From: Tamlana flava
GTDB taxonomy: Bacteria; Bacteroidota; Bacteroidia; Flavobacteriales; Flavobacteriaceae
Length of the DNA stretch: 64,000 nt
Direction of reading: 5' to 3'
Assembly: GCF_041287255.1 (NCBI RefSeq)
Contig: NZ_JBGGTX010000001.1
Location: 620,001 to 684,000 of the forward strand
The notes below the pieces were generated by a model that was not told the origin of the DNA, made no database searches, and worked only from the letters and a program-made list of their open reading frames with translations. This document shows positions 25,787 through 35,430 of this stretch, in pieces. Each line of letters begins with the position of its first letter. Positions within the stretch are counted from its first letter, which is position 1. A program made the position numbers and the translations under genes.

Positions 25787-26128
25787 TTATAGGTTAAAAT
25801 CTGATTTTATTTCTGCAACAGCTTTTTCTACGGCAGAAATAACAATATCCAATTCAGCAGAAATATCTAAATCACGTTTCTCAAACTTACCCCAGTCTTG
25901 AACCTCAATTAAAGTGTCCAAAACCCCCAATTCAAATAAATCGACAGTCGGTTTCATTTTATGGGCTGCTTGATAGGCATTGAAATAATCTTCTTCTGCC
26001 ACCGCTTTTTTTAATCGTTCGGCATCAACGGGAACCTCTTCCAAAAAAGCTTCGGCCAAAGATTTTATAAAATCCTCGTCGTTGTCTGCCAATTCTTTTA
26101 CCCTATAAAGTTTGTAGTTTAATTCCAT
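25787..26128 (-). CDS. Hpt-domain phosphotransfer protein
   Basis: A 113-residue all-helical histidine phosphotransfer domain. The phosphorylatable residue is His56 in AYQAAHKMKP, within the family pattern (A/L)-H-x-(L/M)-K. It should relay phosphate from a hybrid sensor kinase to a response regulator, but no kinase or regulator gene lies nearby, so the partner is encoded elsewhere. It is the third gene of the exonuclease-FAH-Hpt-cinA run, directly abutting the FAH stop. Confidence 0.88.
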   Translation of the reverse strand: MELNYKLYRVKELADNDEDFIKSLAEAFLEEVPVDAERLKKAVAEEDYFNAYQAAHKMKPTVDLFELGVLDTLIEVQDWGKFEKRDLDISAELDIVISAVEKAVAEIKSDFNL

Positions 26129-26740
26129 TTATTTAACTGTTATCGAAAACATTTCATTGTTTTCCAAATATCCTTTTAGTTTATCATTAGCAACTACTTT
26201 GCCAACTCCTGCTGGTGTTCCTGTAAATATAATATCTCCTATCTTCAAAGTAAAATATTTTGAAATATATTCTATTAATTCATCAATTTTCCAAAGCATG
26301 TGGCTTGTATTTCCATTTTGAACAATTTTATCGTTCTTTTTTAAAGAAAATTCAATGCTGTTTACATCGCTAATGATTTTTTTATCAATCCATTTACCAA
26401 TTACGGCCGCACCGTCAAAAGATTTTGCTTTTTCCCAAGGAAGTCCTTTTGCCTTTAATTGACTTTGTAAATCACGCGCTGTAAAATCTATGCCTAAACC
26501 AATTTCATCATAATATTTATGGGCAAATTTTCTATCGATGTGCTTTCCAATTCTATTGATTTTCAACAAAACCTCGACCTCGTAGTGTACGTCTTCAGAA
26601 AAATCTGGAATAAAAAAAGGCTGTTTTTTTAACAAGATTGCCGTATCCGGTTTTAAAAAAACCACTGGGTCGGTTGGCTTTTCGTTTTCCAACTCTTTAA
26701 TATGTTCAGTGTAATTTCTACCTATGCAAATAAGTTTCAT
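26129..26740 (-). CDS. Fumarylacetoacetate hydrolase-family protein
   Basis: A 203-residue single-domain FAH-fold enzyme, the form that covers acylpyruvases and oxaloacetate decarboxylase-type enzymes (FAHD1/YcgM-like). Metal-binding acids are in VHYEVEVLLKI (Glu-x-Glu) and a later Asp in the GIDFTARDLQ motif. The conserved KSFDGAAVIGKW and IIFTGTPAGVGKV are present. It most likely hydrolyses acylpyruvates or decarboxylates oxaloacetate in the cytoplasm. It ends directly at the Hpt start and begins 41 nt after the exonuclease gene. Confidence 0.9.
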   Translation of the reverse strand: MKLICIGRNYTEHIKELENEKPTDPVVFLKPDTAILLKKQPFFIPDFSEDVHYEVEVLLKINRIGKHIDRKFAHKYYDEIGLGIDFTARDLQSQLKAKGLPWEKAKSFDGAAVIGKWIDKKIISDVNSIEFSLKKNDKIVQNGNTSHMLWKIDELIEYISKYFTLKIGDIIFTGTPAGVGKVVANDKLKGYLENNEMFSITVK

Positions 26741-26781
26741 TTCTAGACTATTAGATTTTAAGATAATTAGATTCTTTGAAA

Positions 26782-27558
26782 CTACCCTAGCTTATTATTA
26801 AAACTTCTCAATTTAATAGCCGTTAAAACCTTTTTTGTGTACAGTGGAAAATCAGCATTAAGCAACCAACCAAAATAACCTGGTTCATTTTCCAATACCT
26901 CGGTAACTAACTTACCTTTGTGTTTTCCAAAAGAAAAACACTCTTCTCCTTTTTTATTATAGGCAATAAAGCCGGCAAAATCGGCAAACTTTTTTCGTGC
27001 ACTGAACTCTGCCAAAAATTTGGCATTGTTCTCAAGTTCGTCGTACATGGCGACTTGGGCCTTCAGAACTTCGTAAGTTGCTTTGGTATCCGCTTCGGCA
27101 GCGTGAGCATTATTCAAGTTTTCATTGCAATAAAATTTATATGCTGCACTTAGGGTACGTTGTTCCATTTTATGGAAAATAGTCTGTACATCAATAGCCA
27201 ATCTGTTTTTCATATCAAAATCAACCTCTGCCCGCAACATTTCCTCAGCCAACAAAGGAATATCGAATCGGTTCGAATTAAACCCTCCCAAATCGGAATC
27301 CTTAATCATATTATAAATGTCCTTGGCAAGTTCCTTAAACGTAGGCTCATTGGCTACTTTTTCATCGGTTATACCATGAATGGCCGTAACTTCTTTAGGA
27401 ATTGGCATTTCAGGATTCACCAACCAAGTTTTGCTTTCTTCCGTTCCGTTTGGATAGATTTTTAAAATTGAAATTTCAACAATTTTATCTCTGGTTATGT
27501 TGACCCCTGTAGTTTCTAAATCGAAAAAACATATGGGTTTTGTTAGGTTTAATTGCAT
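26782..27558 (-). CDS. 3'-5' exonuclease (DnaQ/ExoX-like)
   Basis: A 258-residue DEDD-family exonuclease. The Exo I motif is FFDLETTG (Asp13, Glu15), with later NSNRFDIPLLAEE (Exo II) and an Exo III His-Asp (NNAHAAEADTKATYEVL). The C-terminal 70 residues hold a small domain (FGKHKGKLVTEVL..YFGWLL) like that at the end of exodeoxyribonuclease X and DUF3820 proteins. It probably trims single-stranded DNA 3' ends in repair or proofreading. First gene of the run to cinA. Confidence 0.92.
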   Translation of the reverse strand: MQLNLTKPICFFDLETTGVNITRDKIVEISILKIYPNGTEESKTWLVNPEMPIPKEVTAIHGITDEKVANEPTFKELAKDIYNMIKDSDLGGFNSNRFDIPLLAEEMLRAEVDFDMKNRLAIDVQTIFHKMEQRTLSAAYKFYCNENLNNAHAAEADTKATYEVLKAQVAMYDELENNAKFLAEFSARKKFADFAGFIAYNKKGEECFSFGKHKGKLVTEVLENEPGYFGWLLNADFPLYTKKVLTAIKLRSFNNKLG

Positions 27559-27583
27559 TTTAAGGTTTTATGTTTTGCTAAAA

Positions 27584-27620
27584 TAAAAAATCCAACCATC
27601 ATAATAAAAAGGCTGGATTC
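27584..27620 (-). terminator. Rho-independent terminator after the E2 gene
   Basis: On the minus strand ATCCAGCC (27618-27611) pairs with GGTTGGAT (27597-27590, one G-T pair), followed by TTTTTATTTT. It lies between the E2 gene and the exonuclease gene, both on the minus strand. Confidence 0.78.
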
Positions 27621-27641
27621 TTTAAACTAATAAACTGGCTT

Positions 27642-28985
27642 TTAAATCTCTCTATTGGTATCCCAAGCTTCTAAATAATCTTTTACAGCTTTCACAAACA
27701 TACCGCCAAGTGCCCCATTTACGACGCGGTGGTCGTATGAGTGCGATAAGAACATTTTATAACGAATGCCTATAAAATCGCCTTCAGAGGTTTCTATTAC
27801 TGCTGGAACTTTTCTAATTGCGCCCAAGGCTAAAATGCCTACTTGTGGCTGATTGATTATAGGTGTTCCCATAATGCTTCCAAAAGACCCCACATTGGTT
27901 ACTGTATAGGTTCCGCCCTGAACTTCATCAGGTTTTAATTGATTCAAACGTGCACGATTTGCCAAATCGTTAACTTTTTTAGTCATGCCCACTAAATTTA
28001 ACTGATCTGCATTTTTTATGACAGGCACAATAAGGTTTCCATCGGGTAATGCTGCAGCCATCCCCAAATTGATATTTTTCTTTTTAATGACGGAAGTTCC
28101 CTGAACTGAAATATTCATCATAGGATAATCGCGAAGTGCTTTGGCAACAACTTCCATGAAAACAGGCGTAAAGGTTAGGTTTTCACCTTCACGTTTCATG
28201 AAAGCGTCTTTCACCTTATTTCTCCAATTCCATATTTTAGTGACATCGGCTTCAATAAAACTTTGGACATGCGCTGAAGTTTGAACAGAATGAACCATAT
28301 GTTCTGCAACAAGTTTGCCCATTCTAGTCATTTCAATAATTTCATCTTCGCCACTCGATAAAACAGGTTGTACAGTTTCTTTTGGCTTTTCAACTTTTGG
28401 TTGTTGAATTGACTGGGCCTCAACAGTTTTAGAATGAGTTATTGTTGACGCTTGCCCCTGCCTTTCTGCACCGTTTTCAATGTAATCTAAAATATCATTT
28501 TTAGTTACACGCCCATCTTTACCGGTTCCTTTTAGAGCATCCAACTCCTGTTGCGAAACTCCTTCTTGTTTGGCGATATTTTTCACTAAAGGCGAATAAA
28601 ACCTGTCACCACTAGAAATTACCGGAGCAATTGTTTCTTTGGCTTTTGTTATGGATTGGGTTAACTGTTCAACAGCCCTTTCTTCTTCTTTTGAAACCAT
28701 TGGGGCACCTTCCTCAACAGAATCGACTTCTGCTTTATCACCACCCTTAGTCTCTATAATCGCCAACACTTGGCCAACCTGCACAACTTCATCAACATTA
28801 AAAAACTTTTCCACTAAAACACCATCAACTTCACTGGGTACCTCACTATCTACTTTATCTGTAGCAATTTCCAGAATGGGGTCGTCCATTTCAATAGTGT
28901 CTCCAACTTCTTTTAACCAAGATGTTATGGTTGCCTCAGCAACACTTTCTCCCATTTTTGGTAATTTCAGTTCAAATTTTGCCAT
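27642..28985 (-). CDS. Dihydrolipoamide acyltransferase (E2) of a 2-oxoacid dehydrogenase complex
   Basis: A 447-residue core enzyme of a 2-oxoacid dehydrogenase complex. One lipoyl domain (1-80, lipoylated Lys44 in EIATDKVDSEV) is joined by a flexible linker to the E1/E3-binding domain (about 130-170, FYSPLVKNIAKQEGV..GRVTKNDILDYI). The catalytic CoA acyltransferase domain (about 215-445) follows, with His419 in SHSYDHRVVNG. The form resembles branched-chain oxoacid dehydrogenase E2. No E1 or E3 gene is adjacent, so the complex is encoded at scattered loci. It has its own -7 box and terminator. Confidence 0.93.
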   Translation of the reverse strand: MAKFELKLPKMGESVAEATITSWLKEVGDTIEMDDPILEIATDKVDSEVPSEVDGVLVEKFFNVDEVVQVGQVLAIIETKGGDKAEVDSVEEGAPMVSKEEERAVEQLTQSITKAKETIAPVISSGDRFYSPLVKNIAKQEGVSQQELDALKGTGKDGRVTKNDILDYIENGAERQGQASTITHSKTVEAQSIQQPKVEKPKETVQPVLSSGEDEIIEMTRMGKLVAEHMVHSVQTSAHVQSFIEADVTKIWNWRNKVKDAFMKREGENLTFTPVFMEVVAKALRDYPMMNISVQGTSVIKKKNINLGMAAALPDGNLIVPVIKNADQLNLVGMTKKVNDLANRARLNQLKPDEVQGGTYTVTNVGSFGSIMGTPIINQPQVGILALGAIRKVPAVIETSEGDFIGIRYKMFLSHSYDHRVVNGALGGMFVKAVKDYLEAWDTNREI

Positions 28986-29023
28986 ATCTACAACGTAACG
29001 CCTTTTTTATTTAATTTCTTTTG

Positions 29024-29031
29024 CAAAATTA
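29024..29031 (-). promoter_or_regulatory. -7 box (TAATTTTG) of the E2 gene
   Basis: TAATTTTG on the minus strand, 38 nt upstream of the E2 ATG, matches TAnnTTTG. No TTG is seen at the expected -33 position. Confidence 0.45.
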
Positions 29032-29070
29032 CTAAAAAACAATATTTATTTTAAAATGTTATCAATAAAT

Positions 29071-30174
29071 CTACTCTAACATTATAACTTCACCCCTGCT
29101 AAAACCGTCATCGCTACCAACAAGAAAATTTGAACCCTTTGGTAGAATTTTATAGGTAAGCTGTTTGGTTTTCTTAAAATTGCACTCCATCGCTTCTATC
29201 ATCTCTTTATAGGCTATTTTATTTCCATCAAAAATAACTTCGGTACCATTTTCAAATTCACCAATTTGTGTCTGCAAACTTGGTAAACCAGATAAAACAT
29301 GTGCTACTCGTTCATCTATCTTATCTGATATAAAAGCATAAGCACTGACATTCTTAATTTTTTCTGGCCTTACTTTCCTTAAAAAATAGGCCATTTTTAT
29401 TCCAAGCCAAACAAACATATCAAATAAAGGATTGGTTTTGAAGTGTTTTGAGTAAAAAATTTGCATGGCTCCAAAAAATCTTTTAGCATATGATTTATCT
29501 TTTAAAGTACTTTCTCCCTTAAAATGAATGGCTGTTATGGCTCCAAAATAATAATTATCATATCCAGATTTTAAAATTCTGTACGATAAATCTATGTCTT
29601 CACCATACATGAAATAATCTTCATCAAAACCACCCACCTCATTGTAAACTTGGCGCTTTAAAAACATGAATGCCCCAACCAATATATCTATTTTGCCAAT
29701 TTCATTTTGCCCAATATGATTGGCGTAGTATTCTGAAGGATTGCCGAATATTTTCTTAACCGCCGCTCTTACATACGGTATATTGCGCTTGCTCTCAGGT
29801 AAAAACAAACCTCCACCATTAATTAATTTACAGCCTACCGCCCCAAGTTTTGTTTTTGATTCTGCAAACGCCAGTAATTTTTCAAAAGTGTCTTCGGCGA
29901 CCACAGTGTCAGGGTTCAAAATGCACAAATACTTACCTTTTGCTTTTGAAACCCCAGCGTTATTCCCTTTTGAAAATCCTAAATTATCTTTATTTTCAAT
30001 AAGATTGACTTGTGGAAACAAATCCTTTACCATTTGGCAACTGTCGTCCTCAGAATCATTATCAACAACAATTATTTCAGCATCCAGATTTGTTATGGCT
30101 GACTCAACACTTTTTAAGCAAAGCTCTAAAAAATGGCGTACATTATAATTTAAAATGACTATAGAGAGTTTCAC
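29071..30174 (-). CDS. Family 2 glycosyltransferase
   Basis: A 367-residue GT-A glycosyltransferase of the rhamnosyltransferase-like GT2 group. The nucleotide-sugar domain (1-230) has SIVILNYN, VVDNDSEDDS, ILNPDTVV and the late FDEDYFMYGEDIDLSYR. A hydrophobic patch follows (about 275-295). The C-terminal 100 residues have no motif I know. The GTG at 30174 gives the usual family start MKLSIVILNYN, and a TTG three codons upstream (30183) is the alternative. It may act in surface polysaccharide or glycoprotein synthesis. The donor and acceptor cannot be told. Confidence 0.88.
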   Translation of the reverse strand: MKLSIVILNYNVRHFLELCLKSVESAITNLDAEIIVVDNDSEDDSCQMVKDLFPQVNLIENKDNLGFSKGNNAGVSKAKGKYLCILNPDTVVAEDTFEKLLAFAESKTKLGAVGCKLINGGGLFLPESKRNIPYVRAAVKKIFGNPSEYYANHIGQNEIGKIDILVGAFMFLKRQVYNEVGGFDEDYFMYGEDIDLSYRILKSGYDNYYFGAITAIHFKGESTLKDKSYAKRFFGAMQIFYSKHFKTNPLFDMFVWLGIKMAYFLRKVRPEKIKNVSAYAFISDKIDERVAHVLSGLPSLQTQIGEFENGTEVIFDGNKIAYKEMIEAMECNFKKTKQLTYKILPKGSNFLVGSDDGFSRGEVIMLE

Positions 30175-30248
30175 GAAAGGCAATTTAGTGTAATCGATTA
30201 ATCGAAATTAAGATAATTTAAGAAGATACCCTGTTTTTTCATAATCGA

Positions 30249-30866
30249 TTAGGATTTCAAAGAAGATTCAAAAGGCACTCTATTAATAATACTTCGGCCT
30301 AACGTTATTTCATCGGTATATTCTAATTCATCACCAACAGAAATACCTCTTGCAATTGTGGACGTTATGATGTTGAAATCTTGAATTTGTTTGAAAATAT
30401 AAAAATTGGTGGTATCTCCTTCCATGGTAGAGCTCAAAGCAAAGATAAGCTCTTTAACACTGCCCGATTTCACCTTTATAACCAAGCTATCTATGTTTAA
30501 ATCGTGAGGACCAACACCGTCCATTGGTGAAATTTTTCCTCCCAAAACATGGTACAAACCTTTAAAGGAACTTGTGTTTTCTATCGCCATAACATCCCTA
30601 ATATCTTCAACAACACAGATAATATCTTTGTTTCTGCTAGAGCTTGAACATATTTCACAAAGTTCAATATCACTAATATTATGACATGATTTACAGAACT
30701 TTACTTCGTTGCGCATGGTTTGTAATGCGTGGGCAAGCACATTGGTTTGTTCCTTGGGCTGTCTTAACATGTGCAAAACCAAACGTAAGGCTGTTCGTTT
30801 ACCAATGCCCGGTAATTGTGACATTTCATTAACCGCGTGTTCCAATAGTTTTGAAGAAAATTCCAT
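30249..30866 (-). CDS. recR: Recombination mediator protein RecR
   Basis: Works with RecF/RecO to load RecA at gaps during recombinational repair. Visible elements are a helix-hairpin-helix (LPGIGKRTALRL, about 18-29), a zinc finger with Cys58, Cys61, Cys70 and Cys73, and a Toprim domain (CVVEDIRDVMAIE). The ATG at 30866 gives 205 residues, the normal length. An in-frame GTG at 30920 would add 18 residues with no homology to the family and is rejected. Divergent from the sodium:solute symporter gene, 97 nt apart. Confidence 0.96.
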   Translation of the reverse strand: MEFSSKLLEHAVNEMSQLPGIGKRTALRLVLHMLRQPKEQTNVLAHALQTMRNEVKFCKSCHNISDIELCEICSSSSRNKDIICVVEDIRDVMAIENTSSFKGLYHVLGGKISPMDGVGPHDLNIDSLVIKVKSGSVKELIFALSSTMEGDTTNFYIFKQIQDFNIITSTIARGISVGDELEYTDEITLGRSIINRVPFESSLKS

Positions 30867-30963
30867 AGCCGCGAAATTAACACTTTTTGACTCAAATTCA
30901 ACAACAAAATAGCTTTGCACCCTTAACTTATTTTGTATTTTGGCGAAATAAACATAGGGTTTT

Positions 30964-32412
30964 ATGACTGCTACTCAAATACTATTACTAATCGCCGCCT
31001 ACTTTACAGTTTTAATTTCAATATCCTATTTTACTGGAAAAGAAGACTCTAACGATGCCTTTTTTAAAGCGAACAAATCGGCTCCTTGGTATTTGGTTGC
31101 TTTTGGTATGATTGGGGCATCATTGTCTGGAGTAACCTTTATTTCTGTCCCCGGGGCTGTCGAAGCCAAACAGTTTGGCTACTTACAAGTTGTTTTTGGT
31201 TATTTTTTTGGGTATTTGGTGATTGCCTATGTGCTTTTGCCTATTTACTACAAACTCAACCTAACTTCTATTTACACATATTTAAGAGACCGTTTTGGGA
31301 ATGTGAGTTATAAAACCGGCTCAGTAGCTTTTTTAATTTCCAGAATTGTTGGTGCTTCATTCAGACTTTTTTTAGTGGCAAAAGTGCTTCAACTTTTAAT
31401 ATTTGACCAATATGGTGTTCCGTTCACGGTTACCGTTGTAATCACCATTGCACTGATTTGGCTGTACACCTTTAAAGGCGGTATAAAAACCATAATTTTT
31501 ACCGATACATTGCAAACACTTTTTATGTTGGTTTCTGTGGTAATAACTATCCTGTTTTTGGCAAACACACTGAATTTAAATGGTATATCAGAAATTTATA
31601 GCAACGTTAAAGAGAATGCTATGAGCAAAGTGTTTTTTTGGGATGACGTTAATGATGCCCAATATTTTGTAAAAAGTTTTCTTGCTGGTATGTTTATCAC
31701 CATTACCATGACGGGCTTAGACCAAGATATGATGCAAAAAAACTTAACGTGTAAGAACCTAAAAGAAGCGCAAAAAAACATGGTTTCTTTTAGTGTGATA
31801 TTGATTTTTGTTAATATCCTTTTTCTTGTTTTGGGTTTACTTTTAACCCAATATGCCAATCAACATGGAATTACAGCCAAGAAAGATGATTTGTTTCCAA
31901 CCATTGCCATGCTACCCGAAATTGGTGTAATGACCTCGGCCTTTTTCCTTTTGGGACTTATAGCTGCGGCATATTCAAGTGCAGATTCGGCCTTAACCTC
32001 ACTTACAACTTCTTTTTGCATTGATATTATTGAACTTGATAAAAAACCAAAGGAAATTCAAAAGAGTATTCGAAAGCGTGTTCACGTTTTTATAAGTGCC
32101 ATTTTAGTAATTGTAATTATACTTTTTGATGCCATTTTTAAAGATGTTTCTGTAATTTGGGAGTTGTTCACGGCTGCAGGTTATACCTACGGACCATTAT
32201 TAGGATTGTTTGCATTTGGCATATTTACCAAACAACAACTTAAGGACAAATATGTTTGGATAATTGCGATTATTGCCCCAATTGTCTCCTATTTTATAAA
32301 TGAATTTTCAGTTGATTTATTGAATGGCTACCAAATAGGTTTTGAAATTTTAATCATCAATGGGCTTCTCACCTTTTTAGGTTTAATATTGATTCGTAGC
32401 AAGCAACACTAA
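30964..32412 (+). CDS. Sodium:solute symporter (SSS family)
   Basis: A 482-residue inner-membrane transporter with about 13 helices. Family features include FGMIGASLSGVTFISVPG near the N terminus, the TFKGGIKTIIFTDTLQTLFML segment and the sodium-site region LIAAAYSSADSALTSLTTSF in TM8-9. Family members co-transport Na+ with sugars, amino acids, sialic acid or pantothenate. The substrate is not readable here. Its last 30 nt overlap the 3' end of the convergent CoA-binding gene. Confidence 0.92.
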   Translation: MTATQILLLIAAYFTVLISISYFTGKEDSNDAFFKANKSAPWYLVAFGMIGASLSGVTFISVPGAVEAKQFGYLQVVFGYFFGYLVIAYVLLPIYYKLNLTSIYTYLRDRFGNVSYKTGSVAFLISRIVGASFRLFLVAKVLQLLIFDQYGVPFTVTVVITIALIWLYTFKGGIKTIIFTDTLQTLFMLVSVVITILFLANTLNLNGISEIYSNVKENAMSKVFFWDDVNDAQYFVKSFLAGMFITITMTGLDQDMMQKNLTCKNLKEAQKNMVSFSVILIFVNILFLVLGLLLTQYANQHGITAKKDDLFPTIAMLPEIGVMTSAFFLLGLIAAAYSSADSALTSLTTSFCIDIIELDKKPKEIQKSIRKRVHVFISAILVIVIILFDAIFKDVSVIWELFTAAGYTYGPLLGLFAFGIFTKQQLKDKYVWIIAIIAPIVSYFINEFSVDLLNGYQIGFEILIINGLLTFLGLILIRSKQH

Positions 32413-32742
32413 CGTACAAGCTTCTTCAAACGGAATATTTTTATCTTTTAAAATTCTGTAAAACTCAGTGTTTTCTGTTCCTGGATTAAAAATGACGCGC
32501 TGTGGATTTAACGAAATAATATAGTTATAATACTGTTGCTGGCTTTTTGCTTTCAAATATAATGTTACCGTATGTATGCTTTTATAGGGCATGAGTTCTG
32601 TATCAATTGGAATTCCTGCAACTTCTCCTTTCTTTAAACCAAACGCAACAACTTCAACATGGTTCGCCACCAACCGCTGTATGGCGTAGTTGGAATATCG
32701 ATTGCGTTTTAGCGAAGCACCCAGCACCAAAGTCTTTTTCAT
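32383..32742 (-). CDS. CoA-binding domain protein (YccU-like)
   Basis: A 119-residue single Rossmann-fold protein of the CoA-binding/YccU family. The N-terminal nucleotide-binding loop is TLVLGASLKRNRYSNYAI. The remaining pattern (EVVAFGLKKGEVAGIPIDTEL, RVIFNPGTENTEF) follows the family. It is similar to the N-terminal domain of succinyl-CoA synthetase alpha subunits and has no settled function. Convergent with the symporter gene, with overlapping 3' ends. Confidence 0.85.
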   Translation of the reverse strand: MKKTLVLGASLKRNRYSNYAIQRLVANHVEVVAFGLKKGEVAGIPIDTELMPYKSIHTVTLYLKAKSQQQYYNYIISLNPQRVIFNPGTENTEFYRILKDKNIPFEEACTLVLLATNQY

Positions 32743-32889
32743 CTTTTTAAATTAAAATAAGTATTGACAGCCAAATTCCCATTATGGACTTTGTATGTTA
32801 AAATGCTGTTAATTGTCCTAAATATAGTAACAAGTTTTAAAGTTCATCGTCTTGTTAATAATCATCAATCAAAAAATCAATCAAATCAA

Positions 32890-35361
32890 ATGAAAAGAGT
32901 TCTCTTTTTGTGCCTAATATTGTTTTCAATTTCCATTAAGGCACGCACTAAAAATTCCGACCCAGAAAACGCAAAATTAGGCATCATAACCGGTACGGTT
33001 TTAGACGCCGCTTTACAACAACCCTTACCCTATGTTAATGTAATCATCAAAAATCCTTCAGGCGAAACCGTCACAGGTGGAATAACTTTAGACAATGGTA
33101 CTTTTATCATCGAAAAAGTTGAAGAAGGCAGCCTCATTGTTAGCATTCAATATATCGGTTATAAAACAATTAACAAAAACATTGCAGTTGAAAAGAACAA
33201 CTACAAAATAGATTTAGGAAATATTTTTCTTGAAGAAGAAGCTGAAGGTCTGGATGCAGTTACCGTTATAGCAGAAACCTCAACCATACAACAAAAGGTT
33301 GACAGAAAAGTGATTACTATTGGAAAGGATTTGGCAGCCACTGGAAGTGCCTCAGAGCTCATGGTTGGCATTCCATCTGTTAGTCTTGATGCACAAACAG
33401 GAGATATTAGCCTACGCGGAAACCAAAATGTTCGTGTTATGGTTGATGGTAAACTATCCAACATCCCAACGGCTCAGTTGCTTAAGCAAATTCCTTCTAC
33501 CGCTATCAAATCCATAGAATTAATTACCAATCCTTCTGCCAAATATAATCCAGAAGGCATGAGTGGTATTATCAATATAATACTTCATAAAAATACGTTG
33601 ATTGGCTTTAATGGCGATGTTAGCGTAGGCCTTACCCAGCAAATTGAAGCAAAATTCAATAGTGCTGTCAACTTAAACTACAGAAACGGAAAGTTTAATT
33701 TTTACGGAAGCTACAGCAACAATATTTCCAAATACCAAAATAGAGGAATTGTTAACAGACCAGAAAACAATTCGGAGCAGTTCTTTAAGTTTTTAGATAA
33801 AAGAAATTCCCATCTTTTTAAAGTTGGAATTGATTATTACCTGGATGAAAAAAACATGCTATCTGTTTTCACCACCCAGAACCCTTCGGTAAATAGTACC
33901 CGGGGAAAAACAGATGCTTTCTTTTACGATGACCCCTCTTTTAATCAAAGTCAACTTTTTCTATCGGAAAGTGACAATACTTCATCGCAATACAACTTTG
34001 ACTACAAGCACGATTTCTCAAAAGACGGACACAATATAGAATTGGAAGTAGATTACAATGATTTTATTGATGACCGACCAGCCGATTTTATTTTCCTTTT
34101 AGATTCCAATGAAGACTACACGGATTTTAATGACACCTATCGAAAAAGTACCACTATAAACTTAGATTATGTAAATCCGCTTAGTGAAAGTTCAAAATTA
34201 GAATTGGGTTTACAAGCCCGACTGTTTAATTCAGATATAAAATATGCCTCAACAGGGCAATCTTTTAATGCCAATGGTATTTTTAGACCCACACCTAGCA
34301 CAAATTTTGATTATACCAGAGATATTTACTCGGGCTATGCCACATTTAGCAAAGAAATTGGAAAGTGGTCCTATCAAGTTGGTATGCGTGCTGAAAATGT
34401 GAAAGAAGATGCTTTGGCGCTTTCGTCGGAAGCGGAGAGCACCGAAACCTTCAAAAATGACTATGTTCAAGTATATCCATCTGCATTTTTAACCTATACC
34501 GCTTCAGAAAAAAACTCCTATCAATTGAGTTATAGCCGTCGTGTTGATCGCCCCGGAATTGATCAGGTTAACCCGATAAAAGAATGGAGCACACCGCTTG
34601 TTTCATCGTACGGAAACATTAACCTTAAGCCACAATTTACGAACTCTATAGAAGCCAATTATACCCGCACTTTAAATGAACGTAGAGGAACCGTAACAGC
34701 TGGTGTGTTTTACAGAAGAATTACAGACGATATTAACCGAGCCCTATTTATTGACAGAACTGATGTTACTTCTGGCCGTGTGATATTGACCCATGATAAT
34801 TTTGATGATACTTCTGCCTATGGTTTTGAACTTTCATCAAATTACAGACCAATAAAATGGTGGAACATAAACTCAAGTTTCGATTTATATTCCCAAGTTA
34901 ATAGAGGTATTGCGGAAAACTTAACGGCTCCAATAGAAACCGCTACGATAAATGATATTGAAACCAAAATAGACGAAGTTGACAATGTTGCTTGGAACTT
35001 CAGAATCTACAATAACTTCAGTTTAAGCAAAACTATATCGTTGACGGCCTTTGGCTTTTATCGCGGAAAGAACAAAAGCATACAAATATTAAGAGAGCCC
35101 ATGTATTTTGTAAACTTAGGTGCCCGTATTGGTTTTGCCGAAGGCAAAGGAACTTTTAGCTTCAACTACAATGACATTTTTAATACCATGGAGTTTGCAT
35201 TTAATGGCGCTAAACCATTTCCGCAAATTGGTGCCTTTAATTGGGAAAGCAACACATGGAACGTTGGCTTGTCATACAGATTTGGTGGTGGAAAGTACCG
35301 AGCAAAATCTAGAAAACAAAGAGACGATAACGTAGAACCCGGTGGTGGCGGATTCCTATAA
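32890..35361 (+). CDS. TonB-dependent outer-membrane receptor with carboxypeptidase-like N-terminal domain
   Basis: An 823-residue outer-membrane protein. Signal peptide at about 1-20 (VLFLCLILFSISIKA), carboxypeptidase-regulatory-like beta domain at about 35-115 (GIITGTVLDAALQQPLPYVNV), plug at about 120-235 (SLRGNQNVRVMVDGKLSNIPTA..LLKQIP..IELITNPSAKYNPEGMSGIINI), and a C-terminal beta-barrel of the 'outer membrane beta-barrel family' type. No SusD partner is present, so it is probably not a glycan receptor of the SusCD kind. A basic, glycine-rich tail (KSRKQRDD...GGGGFL) follows the last barrel strand (LSYRFGGG). The ATG at 32890 is chosen since it precedes the leader. The frame is open further upstream to 32764. 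Confidence 0.9.
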   Translation: MKRVLFLCLILFSISIKARTKNSDPENAKLGIITGTVLDAALQQPLPYVNVIIKNPSGETVTGGITLDNGTFIIEKVEEGSLIVSIQYIGYKTINKNIAVEKNNYKIDLGNIFLEEEAEGLDAVTVIAETSTIQQKVDRKVITIGKDLAATGSASELMVGIPSVSLDAQTGDISLRGNQNVRVMVDGKLSNIPTAQLLKQIPSTAIKSIELITNPSAKYNPEGMSGIINIILHKNTLIGFNGDVSVGLTQQIEAKFNSAVNLNYRNGKFNFYGSYSNNISKYQNRGIVNRPENNSEQFFKFLDKRNSHLFKVGIDYYLDEKNMLSVFTTQNPSVNSTRGKTDAFFYDDPSFNQSQLFLSESDNTSSQYNFDYKHDFSKDGHNIELEVDYNDFIDDRPADFIFLLDSNEDYTDFNDTYRKSTTINLDYVNPLSESSKLELGLQARLFNSDIKYASTGQSFNANGIFRPTPSTNFDYTRDIYSGYATFSKEIGKWSYQVGMRAENVKEDALALSSEAESTETFKNDYVQVYPSAFLTYTASEKNSYQLSYSRRVDRPGIDQVNPIKEWSTPLVSSYGNINLKPQFTNSIEANYTRTLNERRGTVTAGVFYRRITDDINRALFIDRTDVTSGRVILTHDNFDDTSAYGFELSSNYRPIKWWNINSSFDLYSQVNRGIAENLTAPIETATINDIETKIDEVDNVAWNFRIYNNFSLSKTISLTAFGFYRGKNKSIQILREPMYFVNLGARIGFAEGKGTFSFNYNDIFNTMEFAFNGAKPFPQIGAFNWESNTWNVGLSYRFGGGKYRAKSRKQRDDNVEPGGGGFL

Positions 35362-35430
35362 AAAAACAATAAATTTAATGCATCGCATATTAATAGTTGA
35401 TGGTTAGTGTACATGCTTGCATTAAATAAA

